A stretch of 61,029 nucleotides of DNA from CAZVEV01 sp964625865. Its GTDB lineage: Bacteria; Planctomycetota; Phycisphaerae; SM23-33. Numbering within the stretch: position 1 is the stretch's first letter; the number at the start of each line of letters is the position of its first letter. Under the pieces are notes generated by a model that worked only from the letters and a program-made list of their open reading frames with translations, made no database searches and was not told the DNA's origin. Both the position numbers and the translations under genes were made by a program. Shown in pieces: positions 26,155 to 33,625 of this stretch. The stretch lies in assembly GCA_964625865.1 (NCBI GenBank), contig CAZVEV010000002.1, forward strand, positions 1 to 61,029. The letters run 5' to 3'.

Positions 26155-27047
26155 CGCTCGAACTGTTCGATCCCACCGGCGTGCTGGCCAGTTGGCCCAT
26201 GATGCTCGCCCTGGTCGGCGTGGGGGCGGCCATCGGGACAATCGGCGGGCTGTTCGGCACGAGCGGGGGGTTCCTGCTGACGCCGGTGCTCCTGCTCAAA
26301 CCGTTCGGCCTGCCCGACCAGATCGTCCTCGGCTCGGTCAGTTGTCACGCGGTGGGTCTGGCCGCCACGGGGCTGCGGCGCCACTTGCGGATCGGGCGCG
26401 TGGACCTGCGGCTGGGGCTGGGGGTCGCCCTGGGCGCCGGGGTGGGGGCGTACTGCGGCAGCCAACTGTCGTCGGGGCTGGCCGCTGCATGGACGGGCCA
26501 GCAGCACGTGGTGTTCCAACTGGTCTTGCGGGGCGTCCTGCTGGTGGTGCTGGCGTTCGTGGCGTTCGTGATCGCCCGTCCCGTCCACGCCGAGAGGGAT
26601 GCCCCGTTCCAGCGGCTGGCGCTGGGCCCGCAGTGGCCCGTGCCGGGCTTTTCCGACAAGACGTTCAGCCTGTCGGTGACCATCGCCGCGGCGGGCGTCT
26701 GCGGCGTGGTGGTGGGCTTCCTCGGGATCGGCGGGGGCGTGGTCTACCTGCCCCTGCTGGTCGTCGCGGTCGGCATTCAGCCGATCGGCGCCGTCCGCAT
26801 CAGCCTGGTCGTTGTGCTCGTCTCGGCCACCTGCGCCACCGTGGGCTACGCGTGGCGAGGCAACGTGAGCCTGGCCGTCGCGATGTTCATGATCGTGGGC
26901 AGCTCGCTGGGCGTGCAGTTGGGGACGTTTCTCTGCCAGAAGCTCCACGGCGATCGCGTGAAGAAGTACTTCGCCCTGGTCGTGCTGGCCGCCATGGCCG
27001 TCACGGCGTGGCACATGGTGGACCTGGCGGGACGGATCGGCGGATAG
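26151..27047 (+). CDS. TauE/SafE-family sulfite/anion exporter
   Basis: The 298-residue membrane protein shows the two-fold repeated TauE/SafE signature: GTIGGLFGTSGGFLLTPVLL near residue 28 and GVVVGFLGIGGGVVYLPLLV near residue 185. Each is followed by further helices, about eight membrane segments in total. Family members move sulfite, sulfoacetate or related anions; the substrate is unknown here. Its start overlaps the small membrane protein gene, with a G-rich ribosome-binding region upstream. The operon is bounded on both sides by copies of one inverted repeat. Confidence 0.88.
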   Translation: MTLELFDPTGVLASWPMMLALVGVGAAIGTIGGLFGTSGGFLLTPVLLLKPFGLPDQIVLGSVSCHAVGLAATGLRRHLRIGRVDLRLGLGVALGAGVGAYCGSQLSSGLAAAWTGQQHVVFQLVLRGVLLVVLAFVAFVIARPVHAERDAPFQRLALGPQWPVPGFSDKTFSLSVTIAAAGVCGVVVGFLGIGGGVVYLPLLVVAVGIQPIGAVRISLVVVLVSATCATVGYAWRGNVSLAVAMFMIVGSSLGVQLGTFLCQKLHGDRVKKYFALVVLAAMAVTAWHMVDLAGRIGG

Positions 27048-27078
27048 GGCGGCGGGTCGTTCACCCCACTCGGCTGGG

Positions 27079-27113
27079 TGCCGTGGGCTGCGGAGCGCAG
27101 CGGAGCAACCACG
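27079..27113 (+). repeat. GTGCCGTGG...ACCAC repeat, right copy
   Basis: 35 nt with an internal GCTGCG/CGCAGC hairpin, facing the copy at 25869-25903. It lies in the 95-bp gap between the TauE/SafE stop and the convergent PQQ-propeller stop. Confidence 0.75.
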
Positions 27114-27142
27114 ACACCCCGTGTCGGCGCGTTGTTCTCCGG

Positions 27143-29983
27143 TCACCGTCCGGCGGGGGCGAAGCAGATGATCTGCCCGTTGCGGCAGGTGACGATCACG
27201 CGTCCGGCGGCGTCGACGGCGAGGCCCCAGCGAACAGGAGCACTGGGCAGGGGGCGGCTCCACAGGGCCTTGCCCCCCGCCACGGGCGTCGCCGCAAGCG
27301 CCCAGTTCCTTCGGTCGCCCGCCGGCGGGCGAAGCGTCAGCCTCACGTTGGCCGTCACGACGGTCTGAGGCGGCCAGACCACTGAACGGTCATAGACCGG
27401 GGCATGAGGCGCCGAATAGAAAGGCTGCCCGCTGACGCGGACCCGGCCGTTGGTGAGCGTCAGTTCCCGCCCGCGAGGCATGCGCGATCCGGGGCCGCGC
27501 GGCGGGGGACTGAGACACTTGCCGGTCTTCAGGTCGTACACGCCGGGCGACATCGCGTTGCCCCCCGCCAGGTACAGCTTGTCCGCGTGCAGCAGCATCT
27601 CGCCCTGGACGGCCACCCCGCGCCCCGACGCGCGGTCGAGATGGCCCGACGTGTTGTTCTGCCACCTGACCCGCCCGGTCGCTGCGTCCAGAGCGTACAC
27701 GTGCGTACCGTCATGCGTGTTCATCCCCGCCGCCACGTAGGCCGTGCCCTTCTCGACGATCACGCCCGCGGCGGCCGGCCAGGTCGACAGCAGCTTGCCG
27801 TAGATAGGAATCATTCGCGCCTGCGGTGCGGCTCGGAACCGCCATCGTCGCTTGCCCGTCGCCGCCTCCAGGGCGTAGACGCACCCGTCGCCGGACGCCA
27901 CCAGCGCCAGCTTCCCCGCGATCGTCGGCGGGAACCGGATGGCCGCCCCGGTGTAGGCCCGCCATCGCGGTTTGCCCGTGGCGGCGTCGAACGCCCGGAC
28001 GATGCCGTCGTCTGCGCCCACGAAGGCGATCCCGCCCGCGACGACGGGCGCGGTGGGCTCGTACGCGCGGGGCGGTTTGATTCGCCACAGTTCCTTGACC
28101 TGGTGGGGCCCCGTGGCGCCGCTGCGCGCCGAGCGAGCGTTGTCCCCGCGGTAGGTCGGCCAATCGTTGGCGGCCACCGGCAGCGCGGGGGTCTGCCCGG
28201 CTTCGGGAGATGCTTCGAGCCGATCCGCCCCGGCCTGCCGGCCGAACGCGAACGTGCCCGCCGGGCCGCACGAAATCACGCCGAACATCTGCAGGTTGCA
28301 GTCGCAGGTCCAGGGTACCCAGTACATGTGGCCGTTGGCGATCATCACGCCAACGAGGCACGACGGCCTCATCGGCGAGATCTGCTGCACGCCCGGGCGC
28401 CCCGTCACGAGGCGCTGCGACCCGCCCGAGGCGCGGAAGTAGATCCCGTCGGCACTGCCGGTGGATCGCGTGCAGGCCCGCCGGCTGGCCGGAAACGTCG
28501 CGAGCACCTTGCCCGTCAGCGGGTCCAGCTTGCGGGTGAGGTTCTGGCTCTTCTGCGGGCCTATCGTGTACAGCCCGTCGTCGCGGATGACCACGTGCAG
28601 GTCGCGGGCGTTGTCGGCCCACAGCAGCTTGCCGTCCTTGGCCGACACAGCCGTCAGGTGGTGGACCTGCGGGCCGATGAAGTACACCGCCTTGTCGGTG
28701 CACTTGAGATAGACGGTGGACTTCCACCCGCCGATGTACCCGTGTCCGGGCCGGTAGTCGCCGATGGCCTTGAACAGGTCGGCGTCCTTGTCGTTGGTCC
28801 GGCGCCAGAGCGTGCGGCCGGTCTTGGCGTCGAGGCACGTCAGGCGTTTCCCGAACGTGCACATGAACATCCGCCCGGCGGCCATGCACAGGCTGCGGCT
28901 GTCGATGGGCAGGTCGGCGGTGTGCGTCCAGAGGACCTTGCCCGTCTTGGCGTTCATGGCCAGCAGCTTCCGCGAGAAGCCCCACGTGTAGCTGCGCGCG
29001 TTGTAGCCTTTCGAGATGCCTCCCCACGGCCAGCCGTGCCGTCCCAGCCGCCACTTGGCGACTTTGTCGAGCGGCTCTGCCGGGCCGATCAGCGCATACA
29101 GCACGCCGTCGGACAGGGCCATCCACTTCCAGAACGTCCCGCCGGCGACGTTGGCGGCCGGGGCGATCTCGCCCGTGACCTTGCCCGTCCGCGCATCGAT
29201 CAGCTTGCAGGAGACGTCGTCGGCCAGATACAGCGTTTGGGGCGTGGCGATCATCGTGCTGCGGTCGACCATCAGGCCGCTCTTGAGCTTGCGGCGCCAC
29301 AACTCCGTGCCGTTGTACCCGTTCATGGCGATCAGCGTGTTCAGGACCGTCTCCTCCCGCTGGTGCCACGCCACGTGCCCGAAGGCCATGAAGATCCGTC
29401 CCGCCGACGCGACGGCCGCCTGGGGCGCCGGGCCGTAACGCGGGGCCGAGATGAACTGCGTCAGCAGGGGCGTACGGGCCAGCGTGTCGCGCGACTGGGG
29501 GTTGTTGTCCGGCCCGTGGTAGTGGTGGGACCAGTCGTCGGCGCCGGCCGGCCGGGGCTTGCTCACCACGTTCGAGCCGATTATCGCCCTGCCCGCCGGG
29601 CGAAGCACGCGGAGGATCTCGGCGCGCGGGGCGCCGCTGGCTATGCCGGAGACCACGCCGTCGGCCAGGTTGTCGCCCAGCGCGATGCGGCCGTAGGCGC
29701 CTTGGGCCACGAAGACGCGCCGCCCGTAAAGCCCGGCGGCGTCGATGTCGCGGCAGGCCCTCTGCGCGGCGGCCCGGTCGGCGACCTGGAGCAAGACCGT
29801 CATCTCGCTTCGCCGGGCCAACTCGACCGCCAGGTCGGCCCGCGCCCACCCGAGCACAACGCAGAGTCCGCGCTGCAGGCCGAGGGTCTTGAGCACGTCG
29901 ACGGCCGCCGGTGGTGCGGCCTGGGCCGGGAGAGAAACGAGAACCCCACACGTCACAACGAGAGCGGTGACTGATCTGTGCAT
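27143..29983 (-). CDS. secreted PQQ-like beta-propeller protein with methyltransferase-like N-domain
   Basis: The 946-residue protein has a signal peptide ending SLPAQAAPPAA. Residues about 25-145 look like a class I methyltransferase fold (GLCVVLGWARADLAVELARR, ADRAAAQRACRDIDAAGL, EILRVLRPAGRAIIG) but lack a clear GxGxG SAM loop. The rest consists of PQQ/pyrrolo-quinoline-type propeller blades with AMNAKTGKVLWTH, CLDAKTGRTLWRR, AFDAATGKPRWRA, ALEAATGKRRWRF and ALDAATGRVRWQN motifs, arranged as two propeller-like sections separated near residue 600. Such proteins are common in Planctomycetes; their role is unclear, and the quinone ligand may be absent. It is divergent from pepP across 398 bp. 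Confidence 0.8.
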   Translation of the reverse strand: MHRSVTALVVTCGVLVSLPAQAAPPAAVDVLKTLGLQRGLCVVLGWARADLAVELARRSEMTVLLQVADRAAAQRACRDIDAAGLYGRRVFVAQGAYGRIALGDNLADGVVSGIASGAPRAEILRVLRPAGRAIIGSNVVSKPRPAGADDWSHHYHGPDNNPQSRDTLARTPLLTQFISAPRYGPAPQAAVASAGRIFMAFGHVAWHQREETVLNTLIAMNGYNGTELWRRKLKSGLMVDRSTMIATPQTLYLADDVSCKLIDARTGKVTGEIAPAANVAGGTFWKWMALSDGVLYALIGPAEPLDKVAKWRLGRHGWPWGGISKGYNARSYTWGFSRKLLAMNAKTGKVLWTHTADLPIDSRSLCMAAGRMFMCTFGKRLTCLDAKTGRTLWRRTNDKDADLFKAIGDYRPGHGYIGGWKSTVYLKCTDKAVYFIGPQVHHLTAVSAKDGKLLWADNARDLHVVIRDDGLYTIGPQKSQNLTRKLDPLTGKVLATFPASRRACTRSTGSADGIYFRASGGSQRLVTGRPGVQQISPMRPSCLVGVMIANGHMYWVPWTCDCNLQMFGVISCGPAGTFAFGRQAGADRLEASPEAGQTPALPVAANDWPTYRGDNARSARSGATGPHQVKELWRIKPPRAYEPTAPVVAGGIAFVGADDGIVRAFDAATGKPRWRAYTGAAIRFPPTIAGKLALVASGDGCVYALEAATGKRRWRFRAAPQARMIPIYGKLLSTWPAAAGVIVEKGTAYVAAGMNTHDGTHVYALDAATGRVRWQNNTSGHLDRASGRGVAVQGEMLLHADKLYLAGGNAMSPGVYDLKTGKCLSPPPRGPGSRMPRGRELTLTNGRVRVSGQPFYSAPHAPVYDRSVVWPPQTVVTANVRLTLRPPAGDRRNWALAATPVAGGKALWSRPLPSAPVRWGLAVDAAGRVIVTCRNGQIICFAPAGR

Positions 29984-30148
29984 CGGTCCATTCCTTCAGA
30001 TGAGAGACATGATGCTCAAAGGGGTCCGCGTGCGATGGGACTATGGCGGCCCCGTCGCCCGGGACACCCCTGATCGTACCGAAGAGCGTATCGGACGGAC
30101 AGGCTTTCTCGACGAAACCGGTCCCCTCGTGCATTTCGTGCTCAGCCG

Positions 30149-30245
30149 GACCCCCTGGCAGCGACGAGAGGGCGGCCTAAGCGACGATCTCCCGGCCGAA
30201 GGGGGAGGAGGTGGCTTCGGGCGTGGCAGGCGGCTACGGGGCGGC
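30149..30245 (+). repeat. 97-bp dispersed repeat, copy 2
   Basis: Ungapped partner of 11197-11293, with the identical 27-nt core at 30173-30199 and identical 12-nt ends. It lies in the 398-bp gap between divergent genes, 137 bp before the aminopeptidase start. I see no gene in the rest of that gap. Confidence 0.75.
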
Positions 30246-30381
30246 TACGGGGCTTGGCCGGGACGCGGCGGCCGGCACCCCCGTGCCGCCCTGCCAGATG
30301 CTTGCACCCGTGGAGGGGGGGCGACATAATGTGCGGACGCTTGGGGGCGAACGGTGAGAACCAGACGGGGTGCGAGGCATC

Positions 30382-31767
30382 ATGACAGAGACACTATCGA
30401 GCGACCCGGCGCGCGCGGCGCTGTTCCAGCAGGACTTCCCGGCCGGCGAGTTCGTCGAGCGGCGGCAGCGAATCTGCGACGCCATCGGTCCTGACGCGAT
30501 GGCCCTTGTCCAGGGCGCCGCGCCGACCAGGGGCTTCGACCTCTTCAGCCAGACGCACCAGTTCTACTACTGCTGCGGCCTGGAGGCCCCCCAGGCGTAT
30601 CTGCTTCTGGACGGGGCGACGCGGACGGCGAGGATCTATCTGCCCCATCCGCCCGAGAAACAGCGGGCCGAGGGCGCCGCCCTGTCCACCGCCGACGCTG
30701 ACCTCATCATCGCCGCCACGGGCACGGCCGGCGTGTTCGGGCTCGATGCGCTCAACGAGCACATCGCGGCCGCGACGGTCGTCTACACGCCTCATGGCCC
30801 GGCAGAGCAGCGGATGATGAGCCGGGACGAGCTAAGCCACCGCGCCGGCCTGGTGGCCGCCGACCCGTGGGACGGCGAGCAGCCCCGCGAGGAGATGCTC
30901 ATCGACCTGATCCGCTCGCGAACCGACGGCGCGGAGGTCCGCGACCTGTCGCCGATTCTCGACCGCATGCGCTCGGTCAAGAGTCCGCGCGAAGTCGACG
31001 TGCTCCGCCGGGCAGGCGCGGTCTGCGCCCAGGCGATCGTCGAGGCCATGCGGGCCACGCGGCCGGGCATGATGGAGTACCACCTCGGGGCGGTCTCCAA
31101 CTGCGTCTACCAACTGCACGGCATGCGGGAGGGCTATCGTCCGATCATCGCGGGGCAGGGAAACGCGTGGCACGCCCATTACTTCCAGAACAACTGCGTG
31201 CTCAACGACGGCGAGATGGTGCTCATGGACGTGGCGCCGGATTCGGGCAACTACACCAGCGACATCGGCCGCATGTGGCCGGTGGGGGGCACGTACGCGC
31301 CGTGGCAGCGCGAGCTGTACGGCTTCATTGTCAGATACCACATGGAACTGCTCGCGCTGATCCGCCCGGGCGTGACGGCCGCCGACGTGATGGACCGGGC
31401 CGCAGAGATCATGACCCCCGTCGTCGAGGCCACCGCCTTCTCGAAGGAGATCTTCAAAGCCGCCGCCGAACGGACGCTGACCTTCCGCGGCCACATGTCG
31501 CACCCGGTGGGGATGGCTGTCCATGACGTGGGCCCGTACCGCGAGCGTTCGCTCGAGCCGGGCGTCGTGCTGACCGTCGATCCGCAGATGTGGGTGCCCG
31601 AAGAGAAGATCTACGTTCGCGTGGAAGACACGGTGGTGGTCACGGAAGACGGCATGGAGAACCTGACCGGCGCCGCCCCGCTGGACCTGGACGACGTGGA
31701 GGCCCTCATGCGCGACCCCTCGCCGTTTGACAGCGTGATCGACGCGGTGTTGGGCACGGGAAACTGA
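30382..31767 (+). CDS. M24-family Xaa-Pro aminopeptidase (aminopeptidase P-like)
   Basis: The 461-residue protein has the aminopeptidase-P N-domain (QTHQFYYCCGLEAPQAYLLL) and a C-terminal pita-bread domain. The metal ligands are visible: two Asp in MDVAPDSGNYTSDIGR, His in MSHPVGMAVHD and Glu in RVEDTVVV. The remaining ligand, normally Glu in a T-[IV]-E-P motif, is Asp here (LTVDPQMW). Family members remove N-terminal residues that precede proline. The ATG at 30382 has GAGG 6 nt upstream; an in-frame GTG at 30370 is less likely. Single gene. Confidence 0.88.
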   Translation: MTETLSSDPARAALFQQDFPAGEFVERRQRICDAIGPDAMALVQGAAPTRGFDLFSQTHQFYYCCGLEAPQAYLLLDGATRTARIYLPHPPEKQRAEGAALSTADADLIIAATGTAGVFGLDALNEHIAAATVVYTPHGPAEQRMMSRDELSHRAGLVAADPWDGEQPREEMLIDLIRSRTDGAEVRDLSPILDRMRSVKSPREVDVLRRAGAVCAQAIVEAMRATRPGMMEYHLGAVSNCVYQLHGMREGYRPIIAGQGNAWHAHYFQNNCVLNDGEMVLMDVAPDSGNYTSDIGRMWPVGGTYAPWQRELYGFIVRYHMELLALIRPGVTAADVMDRAAEIMTPVVEATAFSKEIFKAAAERTLTFRGHMSHPVGMAVHDVGPYRERSLEPGVVLTVDPQMWVPEEKIYVRVEDTVVVTEDGMENLTGAAPLDLDDVEALMRDPSPFDSVIDAVLGTGN

Positions 31768-31802
31768 GCCCGCGCCGGGGCGAGACGGGCGAAACTTCCT
31801 GT

Positions 31803-31830
31803 TGTTGGCCGCGTTTCATCGTGTATACTA
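31803..31830 (+). promoter_or_regulatory. candidate sigma-70-like promoter
   Basis: TTGTTG (31803-31808) and TATACT (31825-31830) are 16 bp apart, in an AT-richer stretch 45 bp before the start of the Tat oxidoreductase gene. Confidence 0.55.
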
Positions 31831-31874
31831 TTGGATTCGGTTGAATCACTAACACCAGTAATCGGAGACACACA

Positions 31875-33224
31875 ATGGCGAACAACCTATCACGTCGCGG
31901 CTTCCTGAAGGTATCCGCGGCCAGTGCGGCTGCGGCGACCGTGGTTGGGCAGGCGCCCTTCGTTATCGGCGCTAAGCCGGCCAAGAAGAAGCTACGTTTC
32001 GCGAACATCGGTTGCGGCGGGCGCGGCGGGGCGCACCTGGGCGGGGCCGACCAGGGCGGCGGGGGCATCGTTGCCCTGTGCGACGTTGACGCGCGGGCCG
32101 TCAGCCGTGCCGCCAAGGGTCGTCCCAACGCGAAGAAGTACTCCGACTACCGGAAGATGTTCGACGACATGGGCGACAAGATCGACGCCGTCGTCGTCTC
32201 CACGCCGGACCACAGCCACTACCCCGCGGCGATGCGGGCGCTGAAGCTGGGCAAGCACGTGTACTGCGAAAAGCCCCTGACCTGGTCGGTCTGGGAATCC
32301 CAGCAGCTCGCCGCGATGGCCGCCGAGAAGAAGGTCGCCACGCAGATGGGCAACCAGGGCGCCAGCGGCGAGGGCTGGAAGAAAGTGTACGAGTATATCG
32401 CCGCCGGCGCGGTCGGCACGGTCAAGGAAGTCCACACGTGGACCAACCGTCCGGTCTGGCCGCAGGGCATCGGACGACCCAAGGGCGAAGATCCCATTCC
32501 GGATTACCTCAACTGGGACTGCTGGATCGGCCCCGCGCCGATGCGCCCGTTCAAGAAGGGCGTCTATCACGGCTTCAAGTGGCGCGGCTGGCTTGACTTC
32601 GGCTCCGGCGCACTTGGCGACATGGCCTGCCACACCCAGAACGCCATGTACAAGGTCATGGAACCGACGGCCCCGTTGAGCATCGAGCCGCTGCACAATT
32701 CGGGCATCGTCGACGGCGAGACGTTCCCGAGCAAGTCGATCATCAAGTGCGTCTTCCCCAAGACCGACAAGCGTCCGGGCTTCGACTCGTACTGGTACGA
32801 CGGCAAGCTCCGCCCCAAGCGTCCGGCGGAACTCGAGAAGGACCGCGTCTGGGAGCGCGTCGCCTACACGGGCACGATGTTCGTCGGCGACAAGGGCGTA
32901 CTGATTTCCAAGAGCGACTACAACGACCGCCCGGAACTGCTGCCCAGGACCAAGCACAAAGAGTTCGGCACGCCGCCGAGGGTCTTCAAGGAACGCTCGA
33001 ACAACCACTTCGGCCAGTTCCTGGCCGCCTGCCGCGGCGAGATCGCATGGAACAAGACGAACTCGCACTTCGGTTTTGCCGGCCCGATGGCCGCCAACGT
33101 CCTGCTGGGCAATGTGGCGCTGATCGCGGGCAAGAAGTTGGAAATGAACCCCGACTTCACGTTCAAGGACACCAAGTACAACAAGCTCCTGAAGCGCACG
33201 CCGCGCAAGGGCTTCGACGCGTAA
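31875..33224 (+). CDS. Tat-exported Gfo/Idh/MocA-family oxidoreductase
   Basis: The 449-residue protein begins with a twin-arginine signal (SRRGFLKVSAASAAAATVVG) and an NAD(P)-binding Rossmann domain (RFANIGCGGRGGAHL, CDVDARAV, VVVSTPDHSHYPAAMRAL, VYCEKPLTW). The C-terminal substrate domain has GDMACHTQNAMYKVM and NHFGQFLAACRGE. EKP supplies the catalytic lysine of the family. Planctomycetes carry many such secreted Gfo/Idh proteins, thought to act on sugars or glycosides in the periplasm with a tightly bound cofactor; the substrate is unknown. GGAGA precedes the ATG, and a promoter candidate and a downstream hairpin bracket the gene. Confidence 0.9.
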   Translation: MANNLSRRGFLKVSAASAAAATVVGQAPFVIGAKPAKKKLRFANIGCGGRGGAHLGGADQGGGGIVALCDVDARAVSRAAKGRPNAKKYSDYRKMFDDMGDKIDAVVVSTPDHSHYPAAMRALKLGKHVYCEKPLTWSVWESQQLAAMAAEKKVATQMGNQGASGEGWKKVYEYIAAGAVGTVKEVHTWTNRPVWPQGIGRPKGEDPIPDYLNWDCWIGPAPMRPFKKGVYHGFKWRGWLDFGSGALGDMACHTQNAMYKVMEPTAPLSIEPLHNSGIVDGETFPSKSIIKCVFPKTDKRPGFDSYWYDGKLRPKRPAELEKDRVWERVAYTGTMFVGDKGVLISKSDYNDRPELLPRTKHKEFGTPPRVFKERSNNHFGQFLAACRGEIAWNKTNSHFGFAGPMAANVLLGNVALIAGKKLEMNPDFTFKDTKYNKLLKRTPRKGFDA

Positions 33225-33271
33225 CACCCCGTCGGTCGCCCCCGGGCGACAGACGCCGACAATCGAACCAT

Positions 33272-33297
33272 GCCCCGTCCGGCGCGCCGGGCGGGGC
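33272..33297 (+). terminator. GC-rich hairpin after the Tat oxidoreductase gene
   Basis: GCCCCGTCCGG pairs with CCGGGCGGGGC (one G-T pair) about 50 bp after the stop. The downstream TGTCATT is only weakly T-rich. Confidence 0.5.
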
Positions 33298-33456
33298 GTG
33301 TCATTGTGCGACGGTGAGGTCATCGTAGAGGACTACCCGCCACTGCGCAGGAAGAAGGTCGGGCGCGGGACTTGCTTGCACGCGGAATACATGAACTCTC
33401 CCTCCCGCGTGGTGAGAAGCGCCAGCGCCCGACCGCACCGACAGCGAGGGCGCGGA

Positions 33457-33613
33457 GCAGCTTGCTTCTTGGCGTCTTGGTGAACGAGAAGGACGCCAAG
33501 AAGCAAGCTGCATCGAAGCGTCTGACTGAAACAACGCGGTAGGGCGTGCAACTTGTTTGCGCGCGGAAAGGACGGACTGTTCATTCCGCGTGCAACGAGT
33601 TGCACGCCCTACC
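33457..33613. repeat. two adjacent palindromic elements (CTTGCTTCTTGGCG and GGTAGGGCGTGCAAC families)
   Basis: Perfect 20-nt arms at 33457-33476 and 33492-33511 are followed at 33538-33567 and 33585-33613 by arms of a second family. The second family's arms begin GGTAGGGCGTGCAAC and contain a GTGCAACGAGTTGCAC palindrome on one side. The latter family recurs at 53759-53833. The 401-bp gap before the uvrA stop is thus mainly repeats; no gene is supported. Confidence 0.88.
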
Positions 33614-33625
33614 GGTATTGACGAG

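Noticed and set aside
27711..30134. An 807-codon second frame over the PQQ-propeller gene
   Set aside because: It is a shifted shadow on the same strand; the propeller motifs are only in the 27143-29983 frame.
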